In this document: one piece after another, positions 1 to 6,288 of the stretch
Layout: each line of letters starts with the position of its first letter
Numbering within the stretch: position 1 is the first letter of the stretch
Origin: Synergistaceae bacterium
Lineage (GTDB): Bacteria; Synergistota; Synergistia; Synergistales; Aminobacteriaceae
Reading direction: 5' to 3'
NCBI GenBank assembly: GCA_017475805.1
Contig: JAFVEW010000026.1
Span: 1 to 7,660, forward strand
Length of the DNA stretch: 7,660 nt
The notes under the pieces: generated by a model
The model's input: the letters and a program-made list of their open reading frames with translations, nothing else
What the model was told of the DNA's origin: nothing
The model's database searches: none
Program-made: the position numbers and the translations under genes

Positions 1-2
1 AA

Positions 3-578
3 AAAAATACAGCTCAAACTAAAACTTCAAAGGGCAACGGCACTTTTACAACTCCGAGAAATACAGCGTCTAACACTCAAGAGCAAACACCTTCAGCTTC
101 GACTCAGACTCAGGCTAACTCTTCGACCCAGCGCGGTGTTACTGTCTCTGTCGGCGGAGAAGATGATGTTTTTATCGGCGACGATTATGACTTAAGCAAA
201 CAAACAACGACGGCAAATAATAATAATAAAGCATCAACATCGTCAGCAAATTCGACGCCCGCGCCTTCAAATGCAAACACTCAGCAAAAAGCCTCAAATT
301 CTACAACACCGTCAACTCCGGCGCAAACTTCACAGCCTGAACAGAGTCAAGCAAGTTCTGCAGGAAATAAAACGGCTCGTATTCGTTATCAAGTTCCGCC
401 GATCGCAATGCCGATGGATTTAAGGATCGAAATCACAGACCCTAACGGAACACGCAACGTTATGAGCAGGCAAGTTAGGAGCGGCGAGAGCATCAACACA
501 GCTGCAAGTTACTCGCAGGAATGTATAATCAAAATTTATCTTGGCGGCGAATCAGTCTGGCAGGAAAGACAGAGGTAA
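3..578 (+). CDS. C-terminal part of a Ser/Thr/Gln-rich protein, probably the tail of a PASTA-type Ser/Thr protein kinase (5' end outside window)
   Basis: This is an open frame entering from the left edge, with 191 residues before TAA at 576..578. Residues 1 to about 122 are low complexity (Ser, Thr, Gln, Asn, Ala, Pro), interrupted by an acidic patch around residues 48-64. This looks like an extended extracellular linker. Residues 125-191 are a compact beta-rich segment (RIRYQVPP, DLRIEITDPNGTRNV, IIKIYLGGESVWQERQR). That segment resembles the conserved tail found after PASTA repeats in PrkC/StkP-like membrane kinases, where a charged strand, a D-x-x-G-T turn and a final I-x-V-Y-x-D/G-G strand are common. 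The gene order also fits, since rpe follows 7 bases later and a prkC-rsgA-rpe order is known in Firmicutes. No kinase or PASTA domain lies inside the window, so the assignment is inference. A non-kinase PASTA or envelope protein is the main alternative. Confidence 0.55.
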   Translation, partial: KNTAQTKTSKGNGTFTTPRNTASNTQEQTPSASTQTQANSSTQRGVTVSVGGEDDVFIGDDYDLSKQTTTANNNNKASTSSANSTPAPSNANTQQKASNSTTPSTPAQTSQPEQSQASSAGNKTARIRYQVPPIAMPMDLRIEITDPNGTRNVMSRQVRSGESINTAASYSQECIIKIYLGGESVWQERQR

Positions 579-585
579 AAATTTT

Positions 586-1278
586 ATGCGGAAAGTTTCA
601 TTAGCTCCTTCGTTACTTGGCGCAGACCCGTTAAACCTTTCAGGAGCAATTGAGTCTCTCGAAAATAATTTCGATTGGCTTCATCTCGATATAATGGACG
701 GACATTTTGTAAAAAATTTATCGTTTGGATCGAGTTTTGCGGCGGCTTTACGAAAAAGATACCCTGACGCTTTTATCGACGCTCACTTAATGGTAGACGA
801 ACACGATATTATTTTGCCTGAATTTATCGCGGCTCGAACTTCGTCAATAACTCTTCACGCCGAGTCAGAGGGGCATTTGCTTCACGCTTCTTTGAGTAAA
901 ATTAAGGACGCAGGAATTAAAGCCGGAGTCGCTCTCTGCCCGCCGACAAGAGTCGCGACTCTTGATGAGAATATTTTAGACCTTGCTGATATGATTTTAG
1001 TGATGTCTGTAACGCCCGGCTTTGGCGGCCAAACTTTTATTCCAGGTTCATTGCGAAAAGTTCGGGAGCTTGTGAGCTTGCGGGCCGTTCATAAATATAA
1101 TTATAAAATTGAAATTGACGGCGGTATAAACGAAAATAATATAATCAGTGCTGTGCTTGCGGGCTGCGACGCCATAGTAACGGGAAGTGCCGTTTTTAAG
1201 AGCGGACATCCTGCCGCGTGGCTTGCTAAGGCAAAGCATGATATAGAGGAGGCAATTAAAAATTTTGACAGAACGTGA
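586..1278 (+). CDS. rpe: Ribulose-phosphate 3-epimerase
   Basis: The product interconverts D-ribulose 5-phosphate and D-xylulose 5-phosphate in the cytosolic non-oxidative pentose phosphate pathway. The protein has 230 residues, normal for this TIM-barrel family. Visible motifs are APSLLGAD (7-14), the H33-x-D35-x-MDGHFV block (33-42), DAHLMV with H67, the phosphate-binding VTPGFGGQ loop (142-149) and EIDGGIN (176-182) with D178. H33, D35, H67 and D178 are the expected metal ligands, and D35 and D178 the acid/base pair. VTGSAVF near residue 198 completes the phosphate site. The ATG at 586 is chosen because it begins MRKVSLAPSLL as in homologues and has AGAGG at 571..575. A TTG at 541 in the same frame would lie inside the upstream gene. 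The 3' end overlaps rodZ by 14 bases, so the two are very likely cotranscribed. Confidence 0.96.
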   Translation: MRKVSLAPSLLGADPLNLSGAIESLENNFDWLHLDIMDGHFVKNLSFGSSFAAALRKRYPDAFIDAHLMVDEHDIILPEFIAARTSSITLHAESEGHLLHASLSKIKDAGIKAGVALCPPTRVATLDENILDLADMILVMSVTPGFGGQTFIPGSLRKVRELVSLRAVHKYNYKIEIDGGINENNIISAVLAGCDAIVTGSAVFKSGHPAAWLAKAKHDIEEAIKNFDRT

Positions 1279-2140
1279 TGATGCGCTCAAAGACCTTGGG
1301 CGAATAGTAACAGAACGCCGTGAAAATGCAGGAATGACTTTAGAGGCGGTTTTTGATAAGACTCGAATCAGACCTGAATATTTGCGCGGCATTGAAGAGG
1401 GCGATTATACAGATTTCCCGGAGCCTGTTTATGTCAAAGGCTTCATAAGAACGTATCTTAAAGTTATCGGTGCGGAGGATTTACTCGAAGATTTCAACGC
1501 CCAGCTTAACCGCAGCGAACACTCTCATATCGGAGCTAAAAAAGAAATATCTTCCCGAAACGTCGCTAATGTTTTAAGCAACGGCTCATCGATGCCCGAA
1601 GGTTTCAAACCTGTTTCGCATTTTTGGCTGTTCCTTGTTTTGATTGCGGCACTTGCAGGAACAGGAACTTATGTTTGGTACGCTATGAATAACGGCGGAC
1701 TTGACCTTAAAAATTTGAAATTTTTTAATTTTGAAGGCAGCGGCGGTGTAGTAAACTCTGAAAGTTCGTCGAGTGATCTTGAAGTCAGCGTAACGGAAAT
1801 CGAAGACGTAACTATTTCAGACGACGCTGAAAATTCCGAATCTGAAGAAGAAGAATTAGAGCCGGAGCCTGAAGTTAAACCTTCGCTTGAAATTCATGCG
1901 ATTAATGACGTTTGGCTTAGTGTCTCATTTGGAAATGCCCAGCCGACTTATAGAAGAACTTTGAAGAGCGGCGAATTTATGCGATGGGATTTAGGTGAGC
2001 CTGCCCGAGTCGTCTTTGGAAGACCTACAGCAGCGCAAGTAATTCTAAACGGCCAAGATTTAGGCATAGTAAATCCTAAGGCCAAGAAAGCTGAAACTTA
2101 TATCTACAACGCTGACGGAACTTTTAAGAAAATAAAATAA
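1265..2140 (+). CDS. rodZ: RodZ-like HTH/transmembrane cytoskeletal adaptor with DUF4115 C-terminal domain
   Basis: The protein has 291 residues with the full RodZ layout. Residues 8-72 form a Cro/cI-like helix-turn-helix of the HTH_25 type (RIVTERRENAGMTLEAVFDKT, then YLRGIEEGDYTDFPEPVYVKGFIRTY). Residues 119-139 form one membrane helix (HFWLFLVLIAALAGTGTYVWY), residues 165-205 a very acidic extracytoplasmic linker, and residues 207-285 a beta-rich DUF4115 domain (LEIHAINDVWLSV, then LGEPARVVFGRPTAAQVILNG). In characterised bacteria RodZ links the MreB cytoskeleton to the elongasome, its HTH contacting MreB rather than DNA; that role is inferred here. The start is TTG, with GAGGAGG at 1246..1252 (12-base gap), and it overlaps the rpe 3' end, which suggests translational coupling. 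A shorter product from an internal ATG would remove the start of the conserved HTH and is unlikely. It is the last gene of its operon, followed by a terminator 34 bases downstream. Confidence 0.9.
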   Translation: MTERDDALKDLGRIVTERRENAGMTLEAVFDKTRIRPEYLRGIEEGDYTDFPEPVYVKGFIRTYLKVIGAEDLLEDFNAQLNRSEHSHIGAKKEISSRNVANVLSNGSSMPEGFKPVSHFWLFLVLIAALAGTGTYVWYAMNNGGLDLKNLKFFNFEGSGGVVNSESSSSDLEVSVTEIEDVTISDDAENSESEEEELEPEPEVKPSLEIHAINDVWLSVSFGNAQPTYRRTLKSGEFMRWDLGEPARVVFGRPTAAQVILNGQDLGIVNPKAKKAETYIYNADGTFKKIK

Positions 2141-2174
2141 AATTTATTTTTTATGATATAATAGGCAACGTAAT

Positions 2175-2206
2175 AATTCCCGGCGCGAGTCGGGAATTTA
2201 TTTTTT
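2175..2206 (+). terminator. Intrinsic terminator of the (kinase)-rpe-rodZ operon
   Basis: An 8-bp stem AATTCCCG (2175..2182) pairs with CGGGAATT (2191..2198). An extra G-T pair closes a 6-base loop, and the run TATTTTTT follows directly. It lies 34 bases after the rodZ stop, with no other gene between. Confidence 0.85.
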
Positions 2207-2393
2207 ATTATTACATTTATTACTACAAAATCTTAATTTTAATTTGTTGCTGCAAAATTTTATAAAAAACTCTTGCGAAAAATTTGATTCTTTATTTCAT
2301 AAAAACTCCCTAAGAAATTTCACGAAACAAAAATTCATTAGATTTTTTTATCTTACTTTGGCACGGTTTTTTGATAGGTAGGAGAAATTTTTA
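2207..2393. other. AT-rich intergenic stretch without recognisable features
   Basis: I see no open frame with a credible ribosome-binding site, no RNA gene and no strong hairpin here. A 13-base sequence, AAAAATTCATTAG, occurs at 2329..2341 and again at 2448..2460, on either side of the promoter. In DNA this AT-rich it may be chance. A TTGGCACG at 2358..2365 resembles half of a sigma-54 site but has no matching second half. Confidence 0.6.
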
Positions 2394-2423
2394 TTGACAA
2401 ATTTTATTTTCCAGTAATATAAT
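2394..2423 (+). promoter_or_regulatory. Consensus sigma-70 promoter for the leader and exported-protein transcript
   Basis: TTGACA at 2394..2399 and TATAAT at 2418..2423 are separated by 18 bases. Both hexamers match the consensus perfectly, so a strong housekeeping promoter is likely. Transcription should begin near 2430, giving a leader of about 297 bases before the ATG at 2727. TAATAT at 2415 would need a 15-base spacer and is the poorer -10 choice. Confidence 0.8.
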
Positions 2424-2475
2424 CTACTCAGTTTTGAGGAAAAACTAAAAAATTCATTAGGTAAAGGGGTTGCAA

Positions 2476-2730
2476 ATGTTGAGAAAATTCTGTAGAATGC
2501 GCACAACGCACAACGCACAACGCACAACGCAATTACTGTGCCTTATTGCAAACCTTTACAATCACAGATATTTAACTTCTAATTATACCACAAAGAATTT
2601 AATTCATAAAGCATTATTGACGGATGATATAAATCAGTCCGCTTGTTTGTCGTGGGGATGCTGCCCCTATGGCTACGTATGGACTTTTTTATATAGAAAA
2701 ATTTCTTTAGGAGGTTTTATTTTATTATGA
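2476..2730 (+). CDS. Possible 84-codon leader open frame upstream of, and overlapping, the exported-protein gene
   Basis: ATG at 2476 has a strong Shine-Dalgarno, AAAGGGG (2463..2469), with a 6-base gap, and lies about 45 bases after the predicted transcription start. The frame stays open for 84 residues and ends with TGA at 2728..2730, overlapping the next start as ATGA. This is the classic geometry for translational coupling. The predicted peptide begins MLRKFCRMRTTHNAQRTT and has five Cys and a Trp/Tyr-rich end (SWGCCPYGYVW). It is unlike any family I recognise. The RTTHNAQRTTQ stretch is a translation of a tandem DNA repeat. The last codons read through the main gene's ribosome-binding site. 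The composition does not look like a conserved protein, so the sense may lie in the act of translation, or the frame may be chance. The same frame also has a TTG at 2470, but the ATG is better placed. Confidence 0.35.
   Translation: MLRKFCRMRTTHNAQRTTQLLCLIANLYNHRYLTSNYTTKNLIHKALLTDDINQSACLSWGCCPYGYVWTFLYRKISLGGFILL
2501..2530 (+). repeat. Heptanucleotide tandem repeat (GCACAAC), about 4.3 copies
   Basis: GCACAAC is repeated four times without error at 2501..2528, followed by a partial GC. The repeat sits in the transcribed leader, 25 bases into the possible leader open frame. The unit is not a multiple of three, so gain or loss of one copy would change that reading frame. Confidence 0.95.
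2634..2690 (+). promoter_or_regulatory. Terminator-like leader fold upstream of the main ribosome-binding site
   Basis: AGTCC (2636..2640) can pair with GGACT (2681..2685), which runs straight into TTTTTT (2685..2690). Inside the outer stem, CGT (2651..2653) can pair with ACG (2675..2677), and a tight hairpin GGGG (2654..2657), loop ATGCTG, CCCC (2664..2667) sits within. This is how an attenuator or expression-platform terminator would look, 18 bases before AGGAGG at 2709..2714. The outer stem is only 5 bp with large internal loops, and I recognise no known riboswitch class. Confidence 0.3.
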
Positions 2731-4790
2731 GGCGAATTAATATATTCGTTTTATTATGCGCGTTTGTTTTGGCTATGAGCTCTAGCGCGTGGGCTGCTGC
2801 CCCCAGTGCTAAGGGTGTGTCTATTGACGTAGTTGTTGGAAGCAAAGATATTATTTTAGAAAAGCTTTTAAACAAAGCCTCAACGGATTTCGTACCCGAT
2901 GCTAACTTCAAGCATTCAGGAGATATTGATGCTACTATCACAACAACAAGTAAGGACGCGATTGCCAATATTATAAAGAATAAAGTTAGCGCGGCGTCAA
3001 TAGACATTGGAAATTTGACTACGTTAGGTATTTTCCAGCATGAGAGTAAAGACAAGGGTTACATTATAGCCAGTATCGATCTTGCTGGTAATTTTGCTAA
3101 TGTCAGTGCATCGAATTTTATAGTTGGCTTCGTAAGTTTAGATGAAACACCAAACACAGCAGGTTTCGTCCAGGCGCAAGTCGTGGTTTCTAGTGATGAA
3201 GTTATCTCATTAGCTACATCTCAGAGCGTAGATGTGCTTATTACGGATGAATTGAAGCAATTATATGCTGTAGCGGAAATAAACGCATATGCTAATTTCG
3301 TCATGGTCGCAGCAGTGAGCAAAGATGCAGCAGTAGAAGAGCAGAACCCCGGCAGTAAAGATGACGAAGAAGACAAGGTTATTCCTGGCTCTAGCACAAC
3401 GGAGAAGGTAGATGAACTTGAGGAAGATATACAGACATCCATCTTTGAAGCAATGGGTGGTGAGCTTACAGCTGAGGATTTTGTTACGGGGACGACAGGA
3501 ACTATCGAAAGCATTAAAGAATCAGAAGCAGAACTTTATAAGACGCTCACATCGTCAGATGCTCTTATCGAAGCCATTGCTGCTGGTGAAGGTGATGTCA
3601 CGTTCAAAGCAGGCACAGTAACTACTTTCGGCTTAGTTACACCCAGTGGTAATGGACGCGTTTTGCAGAAAGCCACAGCCCCTGCGGAGGCGCAAGGTTT
3701 ATCATTAGCGAAAATCGTGTTCTACTTCATCAAAGTAAGTTTCTTCAATAAGGATTCAGCTTCAGGTAGTGCAGCCACCAATCCTGCGGCATTCTTGGCA
3801 GCTGAGGGTGATATGGTAGAAGCTACGCTGTTTGACACTGAAGGCAAAAAATTAACAGAAGATACCCTTCCTGAGGAGTTCTACGCGGTCCCGAATGAAG
3901 ACCTCGAAAAAGGTACTGCTTACGTCATGGTAGCTGGCGAAAACGACGATGAAGAAGAATCAGAAGAATACACGTTAGAAAACGCTAGCGACTATGTAGA
4001 AAAAGTCAAAGCGTTATTCGCAACGGAGTACACCGATGTTAACGTATTAGGCATTTTCAAAGCAACTAAGGCTGGAGAAGCTCTTGTCTCACTTGACAAG
4101 GAGGCATTTGATTTTGCTGAAAACAAAAAAGCTTATCTTGTAGATGTAACTCTTGCGGATCCCGCAAACAAGGGAGAAATGACGCTCCTGTCGAGCGATA
4201 AGGAGACTAAAGTCACAACTACTGGCGATACTGTAGCATATGTGAAAGCAGCTGAAGTTGAAGCAGATACAACTTACGCAGTAGTTACAGCAACGTCGTC
4301 ATCAGCTAGCTCAAAGCCGACACTCTACAGCGACAGCGACATATCTAAGCCAACAGAAGATCAAACTGATGAAGCAAGAGATGCCTTTGAAGGCAATGAA
4401 AATTACGATTTCGATGAAGTCTTAGGCGTTTTCACAGCTAAGGAGAATGCACCTGCTCTTGTCCCTGCAAAAGTTGAGGCCGGAACATACTATGTTTTCT
4501 TCGTTCCTCTCACAGTAATTAATCCTGGCAGCGTTAAAGCAGCAGCTTCAGCAACACCTATCGAATCAACACTTTATGATGACTCTGAAATGAAGAATGA
4601 AACCGCCAGCGGCAGTGAGTCATCGTATGCATTATCAAAAAATTCTCTTATAAGCGGCACAGACTACGCTATAGTTTCCGCCACAAAATCAAGCAAAACT
4701 ACTATTGGCAGCAGCAGCAGCGGATGCAACGCGGGCTTCGCAGGTCTTGCAGTTTTAGCAGCACTTGCTTTGATTAAAAAGAGCAAGTAA
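2727..4790 (+). CDS. Secreted repeat-module protein with a Synergist-CTERM-type C-terminal sorting signal
   Basis: The protein has 687 residues. Residues 1-23 are a signal peptide (RR, hydrophobic core FVLLCAFVLAM, cleavage after AWA). The C-terminus (661-687) has a Ser-rich linker, the SGCNAG motif (665-670), a hydrophobic helix (about 671-683) and a KKSK tail, as in the Synergistota-specific Synergist-CTERM signal, so it is probably exported and surface-anchored. Apart from C11 in the signal peptide, C667 is the only Cys. Between the signals lie about four diverged modules, each with a LG-I/V-F strand (residues 100, 301, 441, 566) and a final T-x-Y-x-V-V strand (around 191, 399, 517, 647). 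They are separated by acidic linkers, DDEEDK (212-217) and DDEEESEEY (407-415). The start is ATG with AGGAGG at 2709..2714 (12-base gap). The gene has its own promoter and terminator. No enzymatic motif is visible. A structural, adhesive or surface-layer-associated role is only a guess. Confidence 0.88.
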   Translation: MRRINIFVLLCAFVLAMSSSAWAAAPSAKGVSIDVVVGSKDIILEKLLNKASTDFVPDANFKHSGDIDATITTTSKDAIANIIKNKVSAASIDIGNLTTLGIFQHESKDKGYIIASIDLAGNFANVSASNFIVGFVSLDETPNTAGFVQAQVVVSSDEVISLATSQSVDVLITDELKQLYAVAEINAYANFVMVAAVSKDAAVEEQNPGSKDDEEDKVIPGSSTTEKVDELEEDIQTSIFEAMGGELTAEDFVTGTTGTIESIKESEAELYKTLTSSDALIEAIAAGEGDVTFKAGTVTTFGLVTPSGNGRVLQKATAPAEAQGLSLAKIVFYFIKVSFFNKDSASGSAATNPAAFLAAEGDMVEATLFDTEGKKLTEDTLPEEFYAVPNEDLEKGTAYVMVAGENDDEEESEEYTLENASDYVEKVKALFATEYTDVNVLGIFKATKAGEALVSLDKEAFDFAENKKAYLVDVTLADPANKGEMTLLSSDKETKVTTTGDTVAYVKAAEVEADTTYAVVTATSSSASSKPTLYSDSDISKPTEDQTDEARDAFEGNENYDFDEVLGVFTAKENAPALVPAKVEAGTYYVFFVPLTVINPGSVKAAASATPIESTLYDDSEMKNETASGSESSYALSKNSLISGTDYAIVSATKSSKTTIGSSSSGCNAGFAGLAVLAALALIKKSK

Positions 4791-4806
4791 TTATTAAATA
4801 TGCTAT

Positions 4807-4828
4807 AAAAACTACCCTAATGGTTTTT
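4807..4828 (-). terminator. Weak possible terminator for the comEA-comEC transcript
   Basis: AAAAAC (4807..4812) can pair with GTTTTT (4823..4828). Read on the - strand this gives an A/T-rich stem ending in TTTTTATAG, about 40 bases past the comEC stop. The stem has no G/C-rich core apart from one or two pairs, so the support is slight. Confidence 0.25.
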
Positions 4829-4832
4829 ATAT

Positions 4833-4868
4833 ATCCGCCCTGTCTCAAGCAGGGTGGATTTCTTTTTT
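4833..4868 (+). terminator. Intrinsic terminator of the exported-protein gene
   Basis: A 10-bp stem ATCCGCCCTG (4833..4842) pairs with CAGGGTGGAT (4850..4859), with one G-T pair and a 7-base loop TCTCAAG, followed by TTCTTTTTT. It starts 43 bases after the stop codon. The T-run reaches the stop codon of the convergent comEC. Read on the - strand, the hairpin lacks a T-run, so it probably terminates only the + strand transcript. Confidence 0.9.
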
Positions 4869-6268
4869 CAGCGAAATAAAAAATAACTTGCAAAGCTCAC
4901 AGCAAAAATAATTAAAATTGTTCGGCGTTTTGAAAATTCAAAATATCGGCACACGAAAAACATTAACGCTCCGAGCCATAAAGTTAGAGTTAAAAGATTA
5001 TATTTCATGTTCCAGGTAATAAAATTCGCCGTGAAATCTGCAAGTCTCTCCCATAAAATAAAAATTCCTTCGATCGAAAACATAAAATTATGGACTACAG
5101 GAAAATTTATTAAATCTAAAAATGCAAACACCGACGCTATTACGAATGCAAACGAAAAATAAAGAGGCGCAAATAAATTCAAAATAAATCCTACAAACGG
5201 CATCGCCTTAAATGTCGTTATAACTTGAGGAAAAATCGCCATGTTTACAGCCGCTCCGGCATAAAGCCATGTGAATTTATCCCAAGTAAGCATTGTAAGA
5301 GTCAAAGCCGATAGCATTGAAAGCCGCCAGCTTATATTCCAAAATAAAAAAGGTCTGAATAAAAGCAAAATAACTCCCGCCGCGCTCACAGCGTTGACTC
5401 CGTTAGTCTTGCGGCCAAGCAAAGGAGAAATTAAGCCGATTTGAATCATTAAGGCCGCTCTCATTGCGCTTGCTGCTGCTCCCGTTAATAAAACATAAAG
5501 CCACATAAATATCGATAACATTAAAAAATTTTTATATCGTCCTAAAATTATTCCTGCGCATAAGACTGCTATTCCGACGTGGAAACCTGAAACGGCTAAT
5601 AAATGACTCGTCCCCCATTTTCGATGCTGAGAGTCTAAATTTTCATTATGCTGGCCGAGCCAAGCTGCTTTAAGATAATTTGCCGTTCGTTCACGAGCTT
5701 TTATTGTCAAGTTACGAGAGAGTTTATAACGCATTAGGGGCAGCGAAAATCCCGCCGGAAGCTCTTTAATATTCTTGGCGGTTACCCAAGCGTCCGCGCC
5801 GTTAGCTTTCCAAAAATTTCGTTCGTCAAAATCTCCGCGCGTCTTTGCTGTCTTAAAATTTCTAATTGTTCCGTCAAAATTAATTCTCGTTCCTTCTAAA
5901 AGTTCAGCAAAATGAAAACGTCCGACTAAGCGTCCATGATTTTCAGTGTCGATGACGATAGCGTAAATTCTTCCCCAAGTCTTAACTGAAGTTATTAATC
6001 CTGTTTCATTAGTAAAAGACTCTTCATGAACATCAGGAACAGACAGCGCGAAAAATATTCTAACTGAACACAAAAGCGCGATCGAAAGGCCAACAAAAAA
6101 AATTTTCCATTGAGCTTTTATATCGTGTTCGTAAGTTAAAAAAGCTGCGCCTGTAAAAATCAAAGGCACTAAAACACACGCCCAAGCTCCTGCACGGTCA
6201 TAGAGAGCAAGACTTGAAGCAAGCGAAACTAAAACACAAAGAGCCGGAGCGAGTCGTAAAATTTCCAT
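4868..6268 (-). CDS. comEC: ComEC/Rec2-type competence membrane channel, without a metallo-beta-lactamase domain
   Basis: ComEC carries single-stranded DNA across the cytoplasmic membrane during natural transformation. The 466-residue protein has hydrophobic N-terminal helices (about 5-45 and 53-75). A soluble OB-like DUF4131 region spans about 85-175 (ITSVKTWGRIYAIVI, then RINFDGTIRNF, and GDFDERNFWKANGADAWV). The polytopic Competence domain follows from about 215 to 460. Family signatures are HLLAVSGFHVGI (222-233), LTGAAASAMRAALM (261-274, with R270), a variant of the FQLSF block (ISWRLSMLSALTL, 312-324) and an FPQVITTF block (346-353). Bacillus subtilis ComEC is about 776 residues and ends in a metallo-beta-lactamase-like domain; here the protein stops after the last helices, so that domain is absent or encoded elsewhere. 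The ATG lies 20 bases after the comEA stop. No Shine-Dalgarno is visible before it, only A/T, so translation may depend on coupling to comEA. Confidence 0.93.
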   Translation of the reverse strand: MEILRLAPALCVLVSLASSLALYDRAGAWACVLVPLIFTGAAFLTYEHDIKAQWKIFFVGLSIALLCSVRIFFALSVPDVHEESFTNETGLITSVKTWGRIYAIVIDTENHGRLVGRFHFAELLEGTRINFDGTIRNFKTAKTRGDFDERNFWKANGADAWVTAKNIKELPAGFSLPLMRYKLSRNLTIKARERTANYLKAAWLGQHNENLDSQHRKWGTSHLLAVSGFHVGIAVLCAGIILGRYKNFLMLSIFMWLYVLLTGAAASAMRAALMIQIGLISPLLGRKTNGVNAVSAAGVILLLFRPFLFWNISWRLSMLSALTLTMLTWDKFTWLYAGAAVNMAIFPQVITTFKAMPFVGFILNLFAPLYFSFAFVIASVFAFLDLINFPVVHNFMFSIEGIFILWERLADFTANFITWNMKYNLLTLTLWLGALMFFVCRYFEFSKRRTILIIFAVSFASYFLFR

Positions 6269-6288
6269 TTTTAATTTTTTATTTTTGA

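Noticed and set aside
541..585. Longer rpe from an in-frame TTG at 541
   Set aside because: It would overlap the upstream gene by 38 bases, adds residues not found in the family, and the ATG at 586 has a good ribosome-binding site and the conserved N-terminus.
2154..2162. Extended -10 promoter (TGATATAAT) just after rodZ
   Set aside because: It has no -35 element, and its transcript would run at once into the terminator at 2175..2206. It is likely chance in AT-rich DNA.
2358..2376. Sigma-54-like promoter (TTGGCACG)
   Set aside because: The -24 half is good, but the second half lacks the GC dinucleotide at the required distance, and a perfect sigma-70 promoter follows 36 bases later.
2329..2460. 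13-base direct repeat AAAAATTCATTAG flanking the promoter, as a possible insertion-site duplication
   Set aside because: There are no inverted ends or transposase remnants between the copies, and a match of this size is not improbable in such AT-rich sequence.
2430..2726. Known riboswitch in the long leader (cyclic-di-GMP, fluoride, preQ1 types considered)
   Set aside because: None of the conserved core sequences I could recall for these classes is present, so only an unclassified fold is reported.
2717..3514. Open frames on the reverse strand opposite the exported-protein gene
   Set aside because: They lie antisense to a well-supported gene, have no credible ribosome-binding sites and show no protein-family features.
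3412..3621. 69-codon + strand open frame in another register of the exported-protein gene
   Set aside because: It is out of frame with the clear coding sequence and has no motif; it is a shadow frame.
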